Positions 49,813 through 60,377 of a stretch of 64,000 nucleotides of DNA are shown piece after piece. The position numbers and the translations under genes were made by a program. The notes below the pieces were generated by a model. The model worked only from the letters and a program-made list of their open reading frames with translations, was not told where the DNA came from and made no database searches. This stretch comes from Parabacteroides johnsonii DSM 18315 (GTDB lineage Bacteria; Bacteroidota; Bacteroidia; Bacteroidales; Tannerellaceae). Location: the NCBI RefSeq assembly GCF_025151045.1, contig NZ_CP102285.1, positions 248,001-312,000 on the forward strand, read 5' to 3'. Position 1 is the stretch's first letter. The number at the start of each line of letters is the position of its first letter.

Positions 49813-52743
49813 ATGTTTAACGAAGACAATACAGTGGAGCAAATGCTCATAGAAGCTGCAACCCAAAGTGGTTGGCAGTATGTAAAGTCACAGGATATAC
49901 CTCGCAGTACAGATTCTGTTCTTGTGGGATCATGGTTATTGGAAGCTCTTATCAGGTTGAACCCGATAACACGTCAACAAGCGGAACAAGTTATTTATAA
50001 ACTACGTGCTGCGATTACTTGTGGAGGCAATTATGATGAATTAGTGACTGCCAATGATCGTTTTCGTACATTGTTATTTAATGAAAACACAGAACCTTTT
50101 GGAAAGGATGGTGAATATATACCTATCAGATTCTTTAGCGAAGATGCTGTTGAAGATTATTGTGTTGTGACCAATCAATGGGAGTTTCCACGTAGTTCTG
50201 TTGATGGAGGTAAACGTTTGGATTTGGTTTATCTGATAAATGGAATTCCGGTTTGTGTTGGTGAAGCAAAATCTCCTGTTCGCCCTCAGATAACATGGGC
50301 TGACGGAGCCATCGATATGCTGCATTATGAAAAAAGCATTCCAGAAATGTTTGTTCCGAATATATTGACCTTTGCTACTGAAGGCAAAGAACTTCAATAT
50401 GCCGGTATCTGTGCTCCTGTTGACAAATGGGGGCCTTGGTTTAAAGATGAAGGTCGTCAGCATGGCACAATAGAGTCGGTTAAAAGTAATGTAATGGGGT
50501 TAGTTCAACCAAACCGACTACTTGACATATATCGTTACTATAGTGTTTTTACAGGAACATCATCAGGCAAAAAAATAAAAATAGTTTGCCGTTATCAACA
50601 ATATCTAGGAGGTGAAGCTATTGTTCAGCGTGTCTTAAATACATATCGAGAGAAACAAGGTCCGAAGAAAGGTCTTATTTGGCATTTCCAAGGTTCGGGA
50701 AAATCATGGTTGATGGTATTTGCTGCCCAAAAATTACGTTTGCAGAACGAATTACATGCTCCCACTGTTGTTATCGTTGATGACCGTATTGATTTGGAAG
50801 ATCAGATAACTGGCGATTTCACTCGTGCTGATATCCCCAATATAGAATCAGCAAAGACAAAAGAAGAGTTGGTCGCATTTTTCAAGCAGGATCAGCGCAA
50901 GATTTTGATAACGACAATTTTCAAATTCGGAGATGTTGATAGTGTACTGAATGAAAGAGATAATATCATACTGTTGGTAGATGAAGCACACCGAACTCAG
51001 GAAAAGGATTTAGGACAAAAAATGCGCAATGCACTACCTAATGCATTTTTCTTTGGTCTTACCGGAACGCCTATCAATAAACGAGATAAGAATACTTTTC
51101 AATCTTTTGGAGCTGATGAGGATTTAGAGAAAGGTGGATATATTTCAAAATATACTTTCCAAAATTCTGTTGAAGATGGAGCTACGCTTGAATTGAATTT
51201 CCAAACAGTGCCGGTAGAGATGCATCTTAACGAAGCTCAATTACAAGAAGAGTTTGATGAACTGACCGATCAAATATCAGAGGAAGAAAAGAACGAATTA
51301 GTAAAACGAACTTCTGTTGAAGCATTTTTTACAGCGGAGAAGCGAATTAACGATGTCGCACGTTATATTGTAAATCACTTCAAAGAGTATGTAGAGCCCA
51401 CTGGAATGAAAGCTCAAGTCGTGGTATATAACCGAGACTGCTGTGTGAAATATAAGCAAGCGATTGATGCTCTTTTGGGTTCGGAAGATGCAACCACTAT
51501 CGTTATGCATACGGCTGGCGATAAAGCTGATGAGTATAAGGCATACCGTCGTGATAGAGAACAAGAAAGAAAACTTCTTGACCAATTCCGTGATCCATTG
51601 TCACCGATTAAAATGGTGATTGTCACTTCAAAGCTATTGACAGGTTTTGATGCTCCAATTTTGCAATGTATGTATCTTGATAAACCAATGAAAGATCATA
51701 CGTTGTTACAAGCTATTTGCCGTACGAATAGAAAGTACAATGTTGATAAGAAATGTGGTCTGATTGTAGATTTCGTTGGTGTATTTGATAATGTAGCCAA
51801 AAGCCTTGCTTTTGATGAGGAGACGGTAAAAACGGTTGTAAAGAATATTGATGAGATAAAAGTGTTGATACCTCAATTTTTGCAAGAGTGTATTGACTTT
51901 TTCCCTGGTGTAGACCGGACAATCGGTGGTTGGGAAGGTTTGCAAGCTGCCCAGCAATGTTTACTTGATGAGTCTACAAAAACGAATTTTGCAAAACATT
52001 TTTCACGATTGGCTAAAGCTTGGGAAACAGTAAGCCCGGATGCAATGCTGGCTGCTTATCAGGCGGATTATACTTGGCTGGCTCAGGTATATCAAAGTGT
52101 ACGTCCTGTTAGTACCGGAGGATCACTCATATGGACTTTATTGGGTGCTAAAACCATTGAAATCATTCATCGTAACATTGATACAATTGATATTGGGACT
52201 CCACTTGAGGATCTTGTGGTAGATGGAGATGTAATTGATATGGTGTTGGAGCAAGCCAAAGATAATCCTAAAAAGATATTGGAAGTGGAAAAAATGCTTC
52301 GTTTGAGGTTAGGAGAGCATCATGGAGACCCTAATTACAAGGCATTTGCTGAGAAGTTGGATGAACTGCGCCGTCATATGGAGGAGAATCTTATAACTAG
52401 TATTGATTTCCTCCGAGGATTGCTCACCCTTGCCAAAGAAGTGCTTGAAGAAGAAAAAAACTCAAATCAACCTCTTGACAAGAGGGAACAAGCTAAAGCT
52501 GCTCTTACGGAGTTGTTTGAATCAATTAAAACTGAGGATACACCTATTATTGTAGAACGTGTAGTTGCTGATATTGATGAAAATGTGGTAGCTATTGTAC
52601 GTAAGTTTAAAGATGCTTTTAAAAGCATTACAGCTCAGCGAGAGATAAAAAAGAAACTACGTTCTATTCTGTGGGTTAACTACCAGATTAAAGATCAAGA
52701 AGTTTTTGATAAGGCTTATCAGTATATTGAGATGTATTACTAA
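49813..52743 (+). CDS. hsdR: type I restriction-modification endonuclease/translocase subunit
   Basis: 976 residues from ATG 49813 (MFNEDNTVEQ); a TTG at 49789 is an alternative. Domains in order: a nuclease core with PVCVGEAKSP (~150, the ExK of the PD-(D/E)xK site), then the translocase motor with Walker A FQGSGKSW (~295), motif II VDEAHRTQ (~395), motif III FGLTGTP and motif VI QAICRTNR. A helical C terminus contacts the M2S complex. Cuts DNA after translocation from unmethylated sites. Complete. Confidence 0.95.
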   Translation: MFNEDNTVEQMLIEAATQSGWQYVKSQDIPRSTDSVLVGSWLLEALIRLNPITRQQAEQVIYKLRAAITCGGNYDELVTANDRFRTLLFNENTEPFGKDGEYIPIRFFSEDAVEDYCVVTNQWEFPRSSVDGGKRLDLVYLINGIPVCVGEAKSPVRPQITWADGAIDMLHYEKSIPEMFVPNILTFATEGKELQYAGICAPVDKWGPWFKDEGRQHGTIESVKSNVMGLVQPNRLLDIYRYYSVFTGTSSGKKIKIVCRYQQYLGGEAIVQRVLNTYREKQGPKKGLIWHFQGSGKSWLMVFAAQKLRLQNELHAPTVVIVDDRIDLEDQITGDFTRADIPNIESAKTKEELVAFFKQDQRKILITTIFKFGDVDSVLNERDNIILLVDEAHRTQEKDLGQKMRNALPNAFFFGLTGTPINKRDKNTFQSFGADEDLEKGGYISKYTFQNSVEDGATLELNFQTVPVEMHLNEAQLQEEFDELTDQISEEEKNELVKRTSVEAFFTAEKRINDVARYIVNHFKEYVEPTGMKAQVVVYNRDCCVKYKQAIDALLGSEDATTIVMHTAGDKADEYKAYRRDREQERKLLDQFRDPLSPIKMVIVTSKLLTGFDAPILQCMYLDKPMKDHTLLQAICRTNRKYNVDKKCGLIVDFVGVFDNVAKSLAFDEETVKTVVKNIDEIKVLIPQFLQECIDFFPGVDRTIGGWEGLQAAQQCLLDESTKTNFAKHFSRLAKAWETVSPDAMLAAYQADYTWLAQVYQSVRPVSTGGSLIWTLLGAKTIEIIHRNIDTIDIGTPLEDLVVDGDVIDMVLEQAKDNPKKILEVEKMLRLRLGEHHGDPNYKAFAEKLDELRRHMEENLITSIDFLRGLLTLAKEVLEEEKNSNQPLDKREQAKAALTELFESIKTEDTPIIVERVVADIDENVVAIVRKFKDAFKSITAQREIKKKLRSILWVNYQIKDQEVFDKAYQYIEMYY

Positions 52744-52766
52744 TCGGTTGATAAAATGAATTTGTT

Positions 52767-54587
52767 ATGGCTGTTGAATCACACGATAAGAAACTTGATG
52801 ACCTCCTAAAAATGGTTGAAGAAGGTAAGGCTCAATTACCCGACTTTCAACGTAGTTGGGTTTGGGATGACACGAAAATATGTAAACTAATAGAAAGTAT
52901 CACATCTGGCTTCCCAATGGGTGCAGCGATGTTTTTGGCTAATGGTGGTGAGCATATCCGTTTTAAGTATCGCACATTTGAAGGTGTGGATTCTATATCA
53001 GAAGTTACACCTGAGTGGCTTGTGCTCGATGGACAACAGCGACTCACAACCTTATATCAGGTCTTGAAGAGTAAGAAAGCAACTAATACTCGATTAGAGA
53101 CCAATCGAGATACAATTATCAAACGCTATTATTATCTAGATATTCGTAAATGTCTAGACTCTACTGCGGACAGATTGGAAGCAATTATATCTGTATCAGA
53201 GAAGAAACAGCTTACAACAAATATTGGCCGTGATGTAACGCTGGACTTATCCACAAGAGAGAAAGAATTTGAGAACCTGATGTTTCCCCTGAATATTACG
53301 TTTTCTCATAATGATACGGAAGATTGGCATTATGATATGGAAGACTATTACAAAGGTGATAGAGTGTATAGAAATTTATTCCGTGATTTCTCCCAGCAGA
53401 TTCTTCGTCCAATTTTAGAGTATAACATACCTATAATTCAGCTTGATAAAGAGACCCCAAAAGAAGCTGTCTGTCAGATTTTTGAGAATGTAAACACTGG
53501 TGGTATACCTCTTACGGTTTTCGAACTCGTCACAGCTACATTTGCTGCTGAAGGACATGAATTGAGAAAAGATTGGGAGACCATTCGTCATATTTTTGCT
53601 CAAAAAGTAAATGGCGAGCTATTGAAAGAAATCACTGGTGCTAATTTTTTGGCGGCAATGACTCTGTTGGTATCATATTATAAAAGAGTGGTTTCAGGTG
53701 ATGATGAGCGTGTGGCTGTAACATGTAAGAAAAAAGATATTCTTAGGCTTGAATTGAAAGATTATTTGAAGTATCATGACGCTTTGATTAAAGGTTTCTG
53801 TGATGCAGCTGATTTCTTAGTACATCAGGGGATTTTCCGTTCCAGAGATCTTCCATATTCGTCACAACTTATTCCACTTGCTGCAATCTTTGCATACGAC
53901 AACGAAAATAAAAAAATGTTGCATCTTGGAAGCAAACAGGAATTATTGTCTCGTTGGTATTGGTGTGGCGTAATGGGTGAACTATATGGGGGTGCCAATG
54001 AAGCTAGATTTGCAACTGATATAATGGGCGTATTCCGTTGGATGGAAGGTGGTGAAATGCCAGAGACTGTATATCGTTCTAATATACAACCAACTCGTTT
54101 ATTGACCATGCAGACTAGGAATAGTGCAGCGTACAAAGGTGTTATGGCACTTATCTTACAAGACTCACCACTTGATTTTATGACAGGTCATCGTATGGAT
54201 ATAGCATCTTACATTGATGAAGATGCTGATATTCATCATATATTCCCTCAAACTTATTGCGAGAAAAATAACCTTCCACGTATAAAATGGAATTCTGTCA
54301 TTAATAAGACTCCAATTTATGCATCTTCCAATCGTTCAATAGGAGGGCATGCACCAAGTACCTATATTGGAACTATGGCAAATAAGGGATTAAAACAAGT
54401 TGAGATACAGGAAGCCATAGAGTCACATAAGGTAAGTTATGCTCATCTTGTATTAGATGATTTCAATGCTTATTTCATAGATCGAGCAAAACAATTGCTT
54501 GACAGAATAGAGCAAGCGACAGGCAAATCTGTCTCAGGAAGAGATAGCGAAGAAACAATCCGTGAATTTGGTGTTGCTTTAATATAG
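52767..54587 (+). CDS. GmrSD-like protein with DUF262 and DUF1524 (HNH) domains
   Basis: 606 residues. N-terminal DUF262 part with FQRSWVW (27-33) and the nucleotide-binding signature DGQQRLTTL (88-96). The C-terminal DUF1524 part has an HNH-like motif ADIHHIFPQ (~490) and a downstream asparagine/SSNRSIGGH. GmrSD enzymes cut DNA carrying modified bases, and single-chain relatives are frequent next to type I restriction genes. It follows hsdR by 23 bp in the same direction, so it is likely co-transcribed and acts as a second layer against modified phage DNA. Confidence 0.88.
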   Translation: MAVESHDKKLDDLLKMVEEGKAQLPDFQRSWVWDDTKICKLIESITSGFPMGAAMFLANGGEHIRFKYRTFEGVDSISEVTPEWLVLDGQQRLTTLYQVLKSKKATNTRLETNRDTIIKRYYYLDIRKCLDSTADRLEAIISVSEKKQLTTNIGRDVTLDLSTREKEFENLMFPLNITFSHNDTEDWHYDMEDYYKGDRVYRNLFRDFSQQILRPILEYNIPIIQLDKETPKEAVCQIFENVNTGGIPLTVFELVTATFAAEGHELRKDWETIRHIFAQKVNGELLKEITGANFLAAMTLLVSYYKRVVSGDDERVAVTCKKKDILRLELKDYLKYHDALIKGFCDAADFLVHQGIFRSRDLPYSSQLIPLAAIFAYDNENKKMLHLGSKQELLSRWYWCGVMGELYGGANEARFATDIMGVFRWMEGGEMPETVYRSNIQPTRLLTMQTRNSAAYKGVMALILQDSPLDFMTGHRMDIASYIDEDADIHHIFPQTYCEKNNLPRIKWNSVINKTPIYASSNRSIGGHAPSTYIGTMANKGLKQVEIQEAIESHKVSYAHLVLDDFNAYFIDRAKQLLDRIEQATGKSVSGRDSEETIREFGVALI

Positions 54588-54640
54588 ATAGCAATCTGTA
54601 ACAAACTAGAAAAATGTGATTAATAAATAGCTGAAAATAA

Positions 54641-57600
54641 ATGAACTGGAGATTTTGGAAGAAAATATGTGCAAATAATTCGATGGAGGATGATAAACAA
54701 GTATCATTAACTCCTGCTCTGCTTAATCGTGATAGTGAAAGTGATAAGAAGCAGTATAGGAGTGTTTTGAATCTTGCACGAAAACTAGAAGAGAAAGACA
54801 TATTGAACATTGCTCTTACAGGTCCTTATGGAGCCGGTAAGAGTTCCATTCTTCGCTCTTTGAAGAAAGACTATCCTAAATACAAATATCTTTCAATATC
54901 TCTTGCTACATTAAAGTCTCCATTAGATGATAAAAAGAATGAAATAGATATTGATACGATGAATAATCGTATTGAATACAGCATTCTTCAACAACTTATT
55001 TATAAAGAAAAACAAGAGACGCTTTATAATTCTAGATTAAAAAGGATTTATCATAAATCAACTTGGGCTCAATATGTTTTATCATTTGCAATAATATTTT
55101 ATGCTGTTGCTTTAATTATTGTATTTGAACCATCGTTTTTGAAAGTGGAATGGATTTGCAACCGCTTAAGCAATCCGATATTAAATAAATGGTCTGATAT
55201 TTTTGCTCTATCATATATATTTATTGCAACAATAATATTCGCTCAAAAGACTATCAAGTCATTGAGTAATAGTAAACTTAATAAGTTAAATCTAAAGAAT
55301 GGGGAGATTGAATTAAAAGAAAATAAAGAAGATACATCTGTTTTCAATAAGCACATGGATGAAATTGTCTATTTCTTTGAGGTCACTAATTATAATGTCG
55401 TGATTATAGAGGATTTAGATAGATTTAATAATACTGATATTTTTCTTAAGTTACGAGAAGTCAATCAACTCTTAAATCAGTCAAACTCCGTAGGACGTAA
55501 AGTTACGTTCATTTATGCGGTTAAGGATGATATGTTCTTTGATGAAGAACGTACTAAATTCTTTGATTATATCACAACTGTAATTCCAATAATCAACTCC
55601 TCAAACTCGGCAGACAAACTGAAAGAGGAACTAGAGATAAAAGGTTTTTCAGATCTTAATGTTGAGGTAATAGAAAGTTTAGCTTTTTTTATTGACGATA
55701 TGAGATTACTTAAGAACATTGTCAATGAATATGCCCAATATAGAGAAAAACTTGATGAGAAACTTGATCAAAACAAGCTTCTTGCCATGATTGTATATAA
55801 AAACTACTACCCAAAGGATTTTGCTGATCTACATAAAGGAAAGGGTGTTTTATATGATTGTTTGCATAAGAAAAGCGAGTTGTTAATTGAACGTAATAGG
55901 CAAATTGATGAACGTATTGGCGTAATCACTAAAAAACTTCAATCTTTAGAAGCGACGCATGCCATGCAAGAAAAAGAATTAAGGCTGATTTATATTGAAG
56001 GGTATCGTAAAAAATTATCAAAACAATATAAAAGTAATGTCTTTTCGTTTTTTGTTGAGAACAATTTTATACCTCTTGAAGATATCGCTGAAAATGAAAC
56101 TTTATTTAATTCATTGATATCGCAACCTTCAATTCGATACCAATATTTTAAGGGATGTCAAATTAACACATATTATGGTCATGTTAGATCTTGTTATGAT
56201 ACATCTGAAGATAGTTGCAATGTTCAATTCAGTCAGATAGAGGAAATAGTTAATTCGGACTTTACTTACCATGAGCGATTAGAAGCCTTGCGAGAGGGCG
56301 AAAAAAAATATCGTGAACAAATCAAGATACTAGAGTTGTCTCGGAACAATCATTATGCTACTCCAATACATGAATTGTTGCTGGATATTGATATGCAGAC
56401 GCATAAGATTTTTAGTGAACTCAAAGTCTCTAAAATGCTTGAAGCTTTCTTGAAAGAAGGACTTATAAATGAAGATTACTTTGATTATATCTCTTTCTTT
56501 TTTGGTAAGTCAATTAATAAGCATGACCATGATTTTATTCTGGAATTAAAACTTCGGCATAGCTTACCATATGATTATCATATAGATAAAATAGAACTGT
56601 GCGTGAAAAACATTCCTGACAAATGTTACAATGATGTAAGTATATTGAATATTCAGGTGGTGGATTGTATTTGTCAGCATCTTGAAGAAGAAACTAATAA
56701 CTCAAAACTTCATTCGATAGCACAAGTTGTTAAGAATAATAAAAAGTGGGACTTTTTGATTGATTTCTATAAGTCAGTTGAAGATTCGAGCCCGCTTTTC
56801 AACCATTTGGGTAGTATCGTTGATGGATTATGGAAGATCTTCGTGAAACAGAATTCCGATGAATTATTCGAGGCTTGGTTGCGATTCCTAGAATTAAACT
56901 ATTCCACAAAAGAAAGTCGTAACTGGTTGAATAAACACTTCGCATTTATATCTCATAGAGTAGATCTTATAGGTTTTGATATAGTCAAACAAACAGTGTC
57001 GAATGGAAAACTGATTTTTACAGATATAGATGCAGAATCAGGGTGTTTGCTGGAATATGTTGTAGAAAACGAAGCATATATGCTGACACCTGAAAATGTT
57101 GTATGCGCATTTGTTTATTATCGAAATGAAAGGATGGAAGCATTGAATAATTATCCTTTAAATGTTACAATACTGAGGAGTTGTGAATCTGCTAAACCAG
57201 TGTCAGATTATATAGATGAACGTTTTGATGATGCACTAAATAATGTATTTATCACAGATGCAGCGAAACAAGAGAGTGTGGAAATTATTCTTGAAATTAT
57301 TAATTCTGAAGATATAACAGAGGAGACAAAACGCAAATACCTTTCGGGGCAACATAATAGAGTTTCTCTTTCCTATGTTAACAATACACAGTGGGAGTCC
57401 GCTATTGAAGTTGATATAGTTACACCAGCATGGCCTGAGATATATGCATTCTATGAGAGTCAGAATAATGTAATGATTGCTAGTTTGCGAATATTCATTA
57501 CGAAGCATATTGATGAATTAACAGATATATCTGAATTGGATGATACTCAGAAAGAACTACTGGCAAACAGTGCTTTGTTGACATCAGATTTTGAAATGTC

Positions 57601-58267
57601 GGTATACGATAAACTTATCAAAATCTTTGATGGAGTTACATTTAAGGATGCGAATATTAACAGTGTAGATAACGCTCATTTTAAATCGTTACTTTGTGCC
57701 AATATGCTTCCATATAGCACATATTATACGACTACAATTAGAGACAATCATAGTGATGTACTTACTTATTATGTAGATAAGTATTTGGATGAGTGCATTA
57801 TAGAAATAGAGGAGTTACCTACAGATATGAGGTTATACAAGTATCTTATGAGAAATCCAAGAGTAATCGGTGAAAAAGCTCTAAGTGTAGTTCAACACTT
57901 TCTTCCTCATATTGTGTGGGATAACGAATTGGCAAATATCACTCTTCCTGTGGTGAAAAACAATATTGAAAAATTTGATTATGATACAGAGAAGAACATT
58001 TTGGTCGATTCTACTAATTTGCCAGAGCGCTTGTCTTTTTTGATAGACTTGATTGAAAAGTATAGAGATGATTTTGATATTGTGACAGAATTAATAGAGT
58101 CTTTAGGCGATTCTTATCGAAGTATTACAGATAAATCAAAAAAGGCTACTATAGAAAATAATCACATGAATGAAATGTTTTTAGGGAAGCTAAAAACTAT
58201 TGGATATATCTCATCATATAGAGAAGATGATGATAAACTTCGTGTAAGCCATAAACGTAATTATTAA
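54641..58267 (+). CDS. YobI-like membrane P-loop NTPase
   Basis: 1208 residues. An N-terminal P-loop (ALTGPYGAGKSSIL, ~58-71), two membrane segments at ~140-165 and ~185-207 inserted in the NTPase domain, and a Walker B VVIIEDLDRFNN (~250), typical of the YobI/KAP family. The remaining ~800 residues are helical repeats without a recognised fold. KAP/YobI-type membrane NTPases are found in defence islands; a sensing role for a long C-terminal region is plausible. It starts 53 bp after the DUF262 gene. Confidence 0.82.
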   Translation: MNWRFWKKICANNSMEDDKQVSLTPALLNRDSESDKKQYRSVLNLARKLEEKDILNIALTGPYGAGKSSILRSLKKDYPKYKYLSISLATLKSPLDDKKNEIDIDTMNNRIEYSILQQLIYKEKQETLYNSRLKRIYHKSTWAQYVLSFAIIFYAVALIIVFEPSFLKVEWICNRLSNPILNKWSDIFALSYIFIATIIFAQKTIKSLSNSKLNKLNLKNGEIELKENKEDTSVFNKHMDEIVYFFEVTNYNVVIIEDLDRFNNTDIFLKLREVNQLLNQSNSVGRKVTFIYAVKDDMFFDEERTKFFDYITTVIPIINSSNSADKLKEELEIKGFSDLNVEVIESLAFFIDDMRLLKNIVNEYAQYREKLDEKLDQNKLLAMIVYKNYYPKDFADLHKGKGVLYDCLHKKSELLIERNRQIDERIGVITKKLQSLEATHAMQEKELRLIYIEGYRKKLSKQYKSNVFSFFVENNFIPLEDIAENETLFNSLISQPSIRYQYFKGCQINTYYGHVRSCYDTSEDSCNVQFSQIEEIVNSDFTYHERLEALREGEKKYREQIKILELSRNNHYATPIHELLLDIDMQTHKIFSELKVSKMLEAFLKEGLINEDYFDYISFFFGKSINKHDHDFILELKLRHSLPYDYHIDKIELCVKNIPDKCYNDVSILNIQVVDCICQHLEEETNNSKLHSIAQVVKNNKKWDFLIDFYKSVEDSSPLFNHLGSIVDGLWKIFVKQNSDELFEAWLRFLELNYSTKESRNWLNKHFAFISHRVDLIGFDIVKQTVSNGKLIFTDIDAESGCLLEYVVENEAYMLTPENVVCAFVYYRNERMEALNNYPLNVTILRSCESAKPVSDYIDERFDDALNNVFITDAAKQESVEIILEIINSEDITEETKRKYLSGQHNRVSLSYVNNTQWESAIEVDIVTPAWPEIYAFYESQNNVMIASLRIFITKHIDELTDISELDDTQKELLANSALLTSDFEMSVYDKLIKIFDGVTFKDANINSVDNAHFKSLLCANMLPYSTYYTTTIRDNHSDVLTYYVDKYLDECIIEIEELPTDMRLYKYLMRNPRVIGEKALSVVQHFLPHIVWDNELANITLPVVKNNIEKFDYDTEKNILVDSTNLPERLSFLIDLIEKYRDDFDIVTELIESLGDSYRSITDKSKKATIENNHMNEMFLGKLKTIGYISSYREDDDKLRVSHKRNY

Positions 58268-58403
58268 ATCAAATGCAAAAGAATAGAGTAATTTATAACT
58301 ATCAGTGATGTTTGCTAGTGATTAATAGTAATCGATGAAAGTTTCCATTAATAAAGATTTTGTGTCAGGATTTAAAGCAACTTTAAAAGAATAAGATTTT
58401 GGT

Positions 58404-59798
58404 ATGATAGAAGATAATGTTGAATTCTTGAGTTCTGATTTCGAACAGATTAAGAAACGGAAGGATGGCGGAAAAGAATATTGGTCGTCAAGGGATTTAT
58501 GTGCTGTATTAGGATATAGTACATATCAAAAATTCACTCGTATTATAAACAAAGCCATTGCGATAGCCAATAATAAAGGATTTAATGTATCGGAGCATTT
58601 TAACCAAACGGTTGAAATGGTTAAGGTTGGTTCTGGCTCTTTTCGCAAGGTGGAAAATATCCATTTATCTCGTATCGCTTGCTTGATTATTGCGGAAAAT
58701 GCAGATGGAAAGAAGCCACAAGTACAAATGGCAAGAGAATATTTCAAGCAAGAGATATCTACTCCTGAATCAATTAATAATAGTCTATCTGCTAATATTT
58801 TATTATATAAAACAGGACAAGGGGAAGTGCGTATAGAGGTAGTCTTCAATAGTGAAACATTCTGGATGTCGCAGAAGCGCATGGCTGATTTGTTTGGGGT
58901 AGATGTACGAACCATCAATTATCATCTTGGTCAGATTTACGAAACAGGCGAACTCACTAAAGAGGCAACTATCCGAAAAATTGGGATAGTTCAGTCAGAG
59001 GGAGAACGAGAAGTGGAACGCACACCACTGTTTTATAATTTGGACGTTATCATAGCTGTGGGCTATCGTGTAAATAGCTACCAAGCTACTCAGTTTAGAA
59101 TATGGGCAACATCTGTTCTTAAAGAAATGATAGTTAAAGGCTTTGTTTTGGATGATGAACGTTTGAAACAAGGAAAATATTTTGGTAAAGATTATTTTGA
59201 TGACTTATTGGAGCGTATCCGGGAAATACGGGCTTCTGAACGTCGATATTATCAAAAAATCACTGATGTATATGCAGAATGTAGTTCCGATTATGATCCT
59301 AAGGCCGAGACGACTCAGCTATTCTTTAAAATGGTGCAAAATATGATGCATTGGGCGGTTACTCATCAAACTGCTGCTGAAATCGTATATACAAGAGCAG
59401 ATGCAGAAATGCCTCATATGGGACTTACTACATGGAAAAATGCACCGGAAGGAAGAGTTCAAAAGTCAGATACGATTATCGCAAAGAATTATTTATCGGA
59501 TAAAGAAGTAATCTCTTTAAACCGTCTGACAACCTCGTTTCTTGATTTGGCAGAAGCGCGTGCGGAACGTCAGATAATTTCTACTATGGAAGACTGGAAA
59601 AAACAATTGGATGATTTCCTGACTGTATATGGCTATGACAAATTTCATGATTCTCGTATCATTTCTGCTGAACAAGCAAAGGAAAAAGCGTATGCTGAAT
59701 ATGACAAATTTCGCTTGATTCAAGATAAAGAATATCTTTCAGATTTCGATAAGGAAATTAAGTTATGGAAAGAAAAGGGATTGTTTGATAACGAATAA
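58404..59798 (+). CDS. RhuM-family protein fused to a DinD/BRO-like N-terminal domain
   Basis: 464 residues. Residues ~1-115 resemble DinD/antirepressor domains (KEYWSSRDLCAVLGYSTYQK...ARIACLIIAENADGKKPQVQMAREYF-like pattern). Residues ~120-445 are the RhuM family (NILLYKTGQGEVRIEVVF...FWMSQKRMADLFGVDVRTINYHL...NLDVIIAVGYRVNS). RhuM proteins on their own are usually ~340 residues, so this is a natural fusion. RhuM is common near type I restriction loci; its biochemical role is unknown. A strong terminator follows the gene. Confidence 0.85.
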   Translation: MIEDNVEFLSSDFEQIKKRKDGGKEYWSSRDLCAVLGYSTYQKFTRIINKAIAIANNKGFNVSEHFNQTVEMVKVGSGSFRKVENIHLSRIACLIIAENADGKKPQVQMAREYFKQEISTPESINNSLSANILLYKTGQGEVRIEVVFNSETFWMSQKRMADLFGVDVRTINYHLGQIYETGELTKEATIRKIGIVQSEGEREVERTPLFYNLDVIIAVGYRVNSYQATQFRIWATSVLKEMIVKGFVLDDERLKQGKYFGKDYFDDLLERIREIRASERRYYQKITDVYAECSSDYDPKAETTQLFFKMVQNMMHWAVTHQTAAEIVYTRADAEMPHMGLTTWKNAPEGRVQKSDTIIAKNYLSDKEVISLNRLTTSFLDLAEARAERQIISTMEDWKKQLDDFLTVYGYDKFHDSRIISAEQAKEKAYAEYDKFRLIQDKEYLSDFDKEIKLWKEKGLFDNE

Positions 59799-59801
59799 AA
59801 T

Positions 59802-59845
59802 AAAGTCTCAACCGATAGCACTTCTATCCAGTTGAGACTTTTCGT
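59802..59845. terminator. bidirectional terminator
   Basis: AAAGTCTCAAC (59802-59812) pairs with GTTGAGACTTT (59831-59841), flanked by A-rich sequence on the left and T-rich on the right. It serves the RhuM gene on the plus strand and the membrane-protein gene on the minus strand. Confidence 0.85.
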
Positions 59846-60373
59846 TTATTTACCTCTATCCAAAAACTTCTGTACTATTAACGCTATACTAATCTCCAAA
59901 GCAACCATAAGAATACAACCAATAGCAGCCTTCCAAATCAATCCGGAATGCAAAATCTCTGCATTAGCCACTATCATGCACACGAAAAAGGAAGATAGAG
60001 CGACTACAATGATAATCAAAATGTAGAATGCCGTATCTGGGATGGGGATGGCATTGTCGGCTTTCTTCATTCTTCGCTCGGCTTCCTTGCATTTGCTCTC
60101 AATCTGACTGAGAAAATCACATAGAAGCCTTGCTCCAAATTCAACTGCCATCTTCTGCATTTCTTCAGAAATAATAGGTTTGCACTCACGTATAGAGCCG
60201 GACAGATTTTCAACTTCTGTTCTCAACTTGAACACGTTGTCATTCAGCTTGGCAAGTTCTTGCACATTGATATCGAGTAAGCGGTTTTCTTCCTCCAGAT
60301 ATTCATTCTTTGGAGTAGCTTTTATGGTTTCTGTTTCACTCATTTCTGCGGAAAAATCAAATTTCTTTTTCAT
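59846..60373 (-). CDS. mobilization-associated membrane protein
   Basis: 175 residues: a coiled-coil-like N-terminal half (LEEENRLLDINVQELAKLND) and two membrane segments near the C terminus (~115-138 and ~145-167). It lies 4 bp after the relaxase gene, as the membrane protein does in element 1 (2814-3593). A role linking relaxosome and membrane is inferred. Last gene of the third mobilization module. Confidence 0.65.
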   Translation of the reverse strand: MKKKFDFSAEMSETETIKATPKNEYLEEENRLLDINVQELAKLNDNVFKLRTEVENLSGSIRECKPIISEEMQKMAVEFGARLLCDFLSQIESKCKEAERRMKKADNAIPIPDTAFYILIIIVVALSSFFVCMIVANAEILHSGLIWKAAIGCILMVALEISIALIVQKFLDRGK

Positions 60374-60377
60374 GGGC

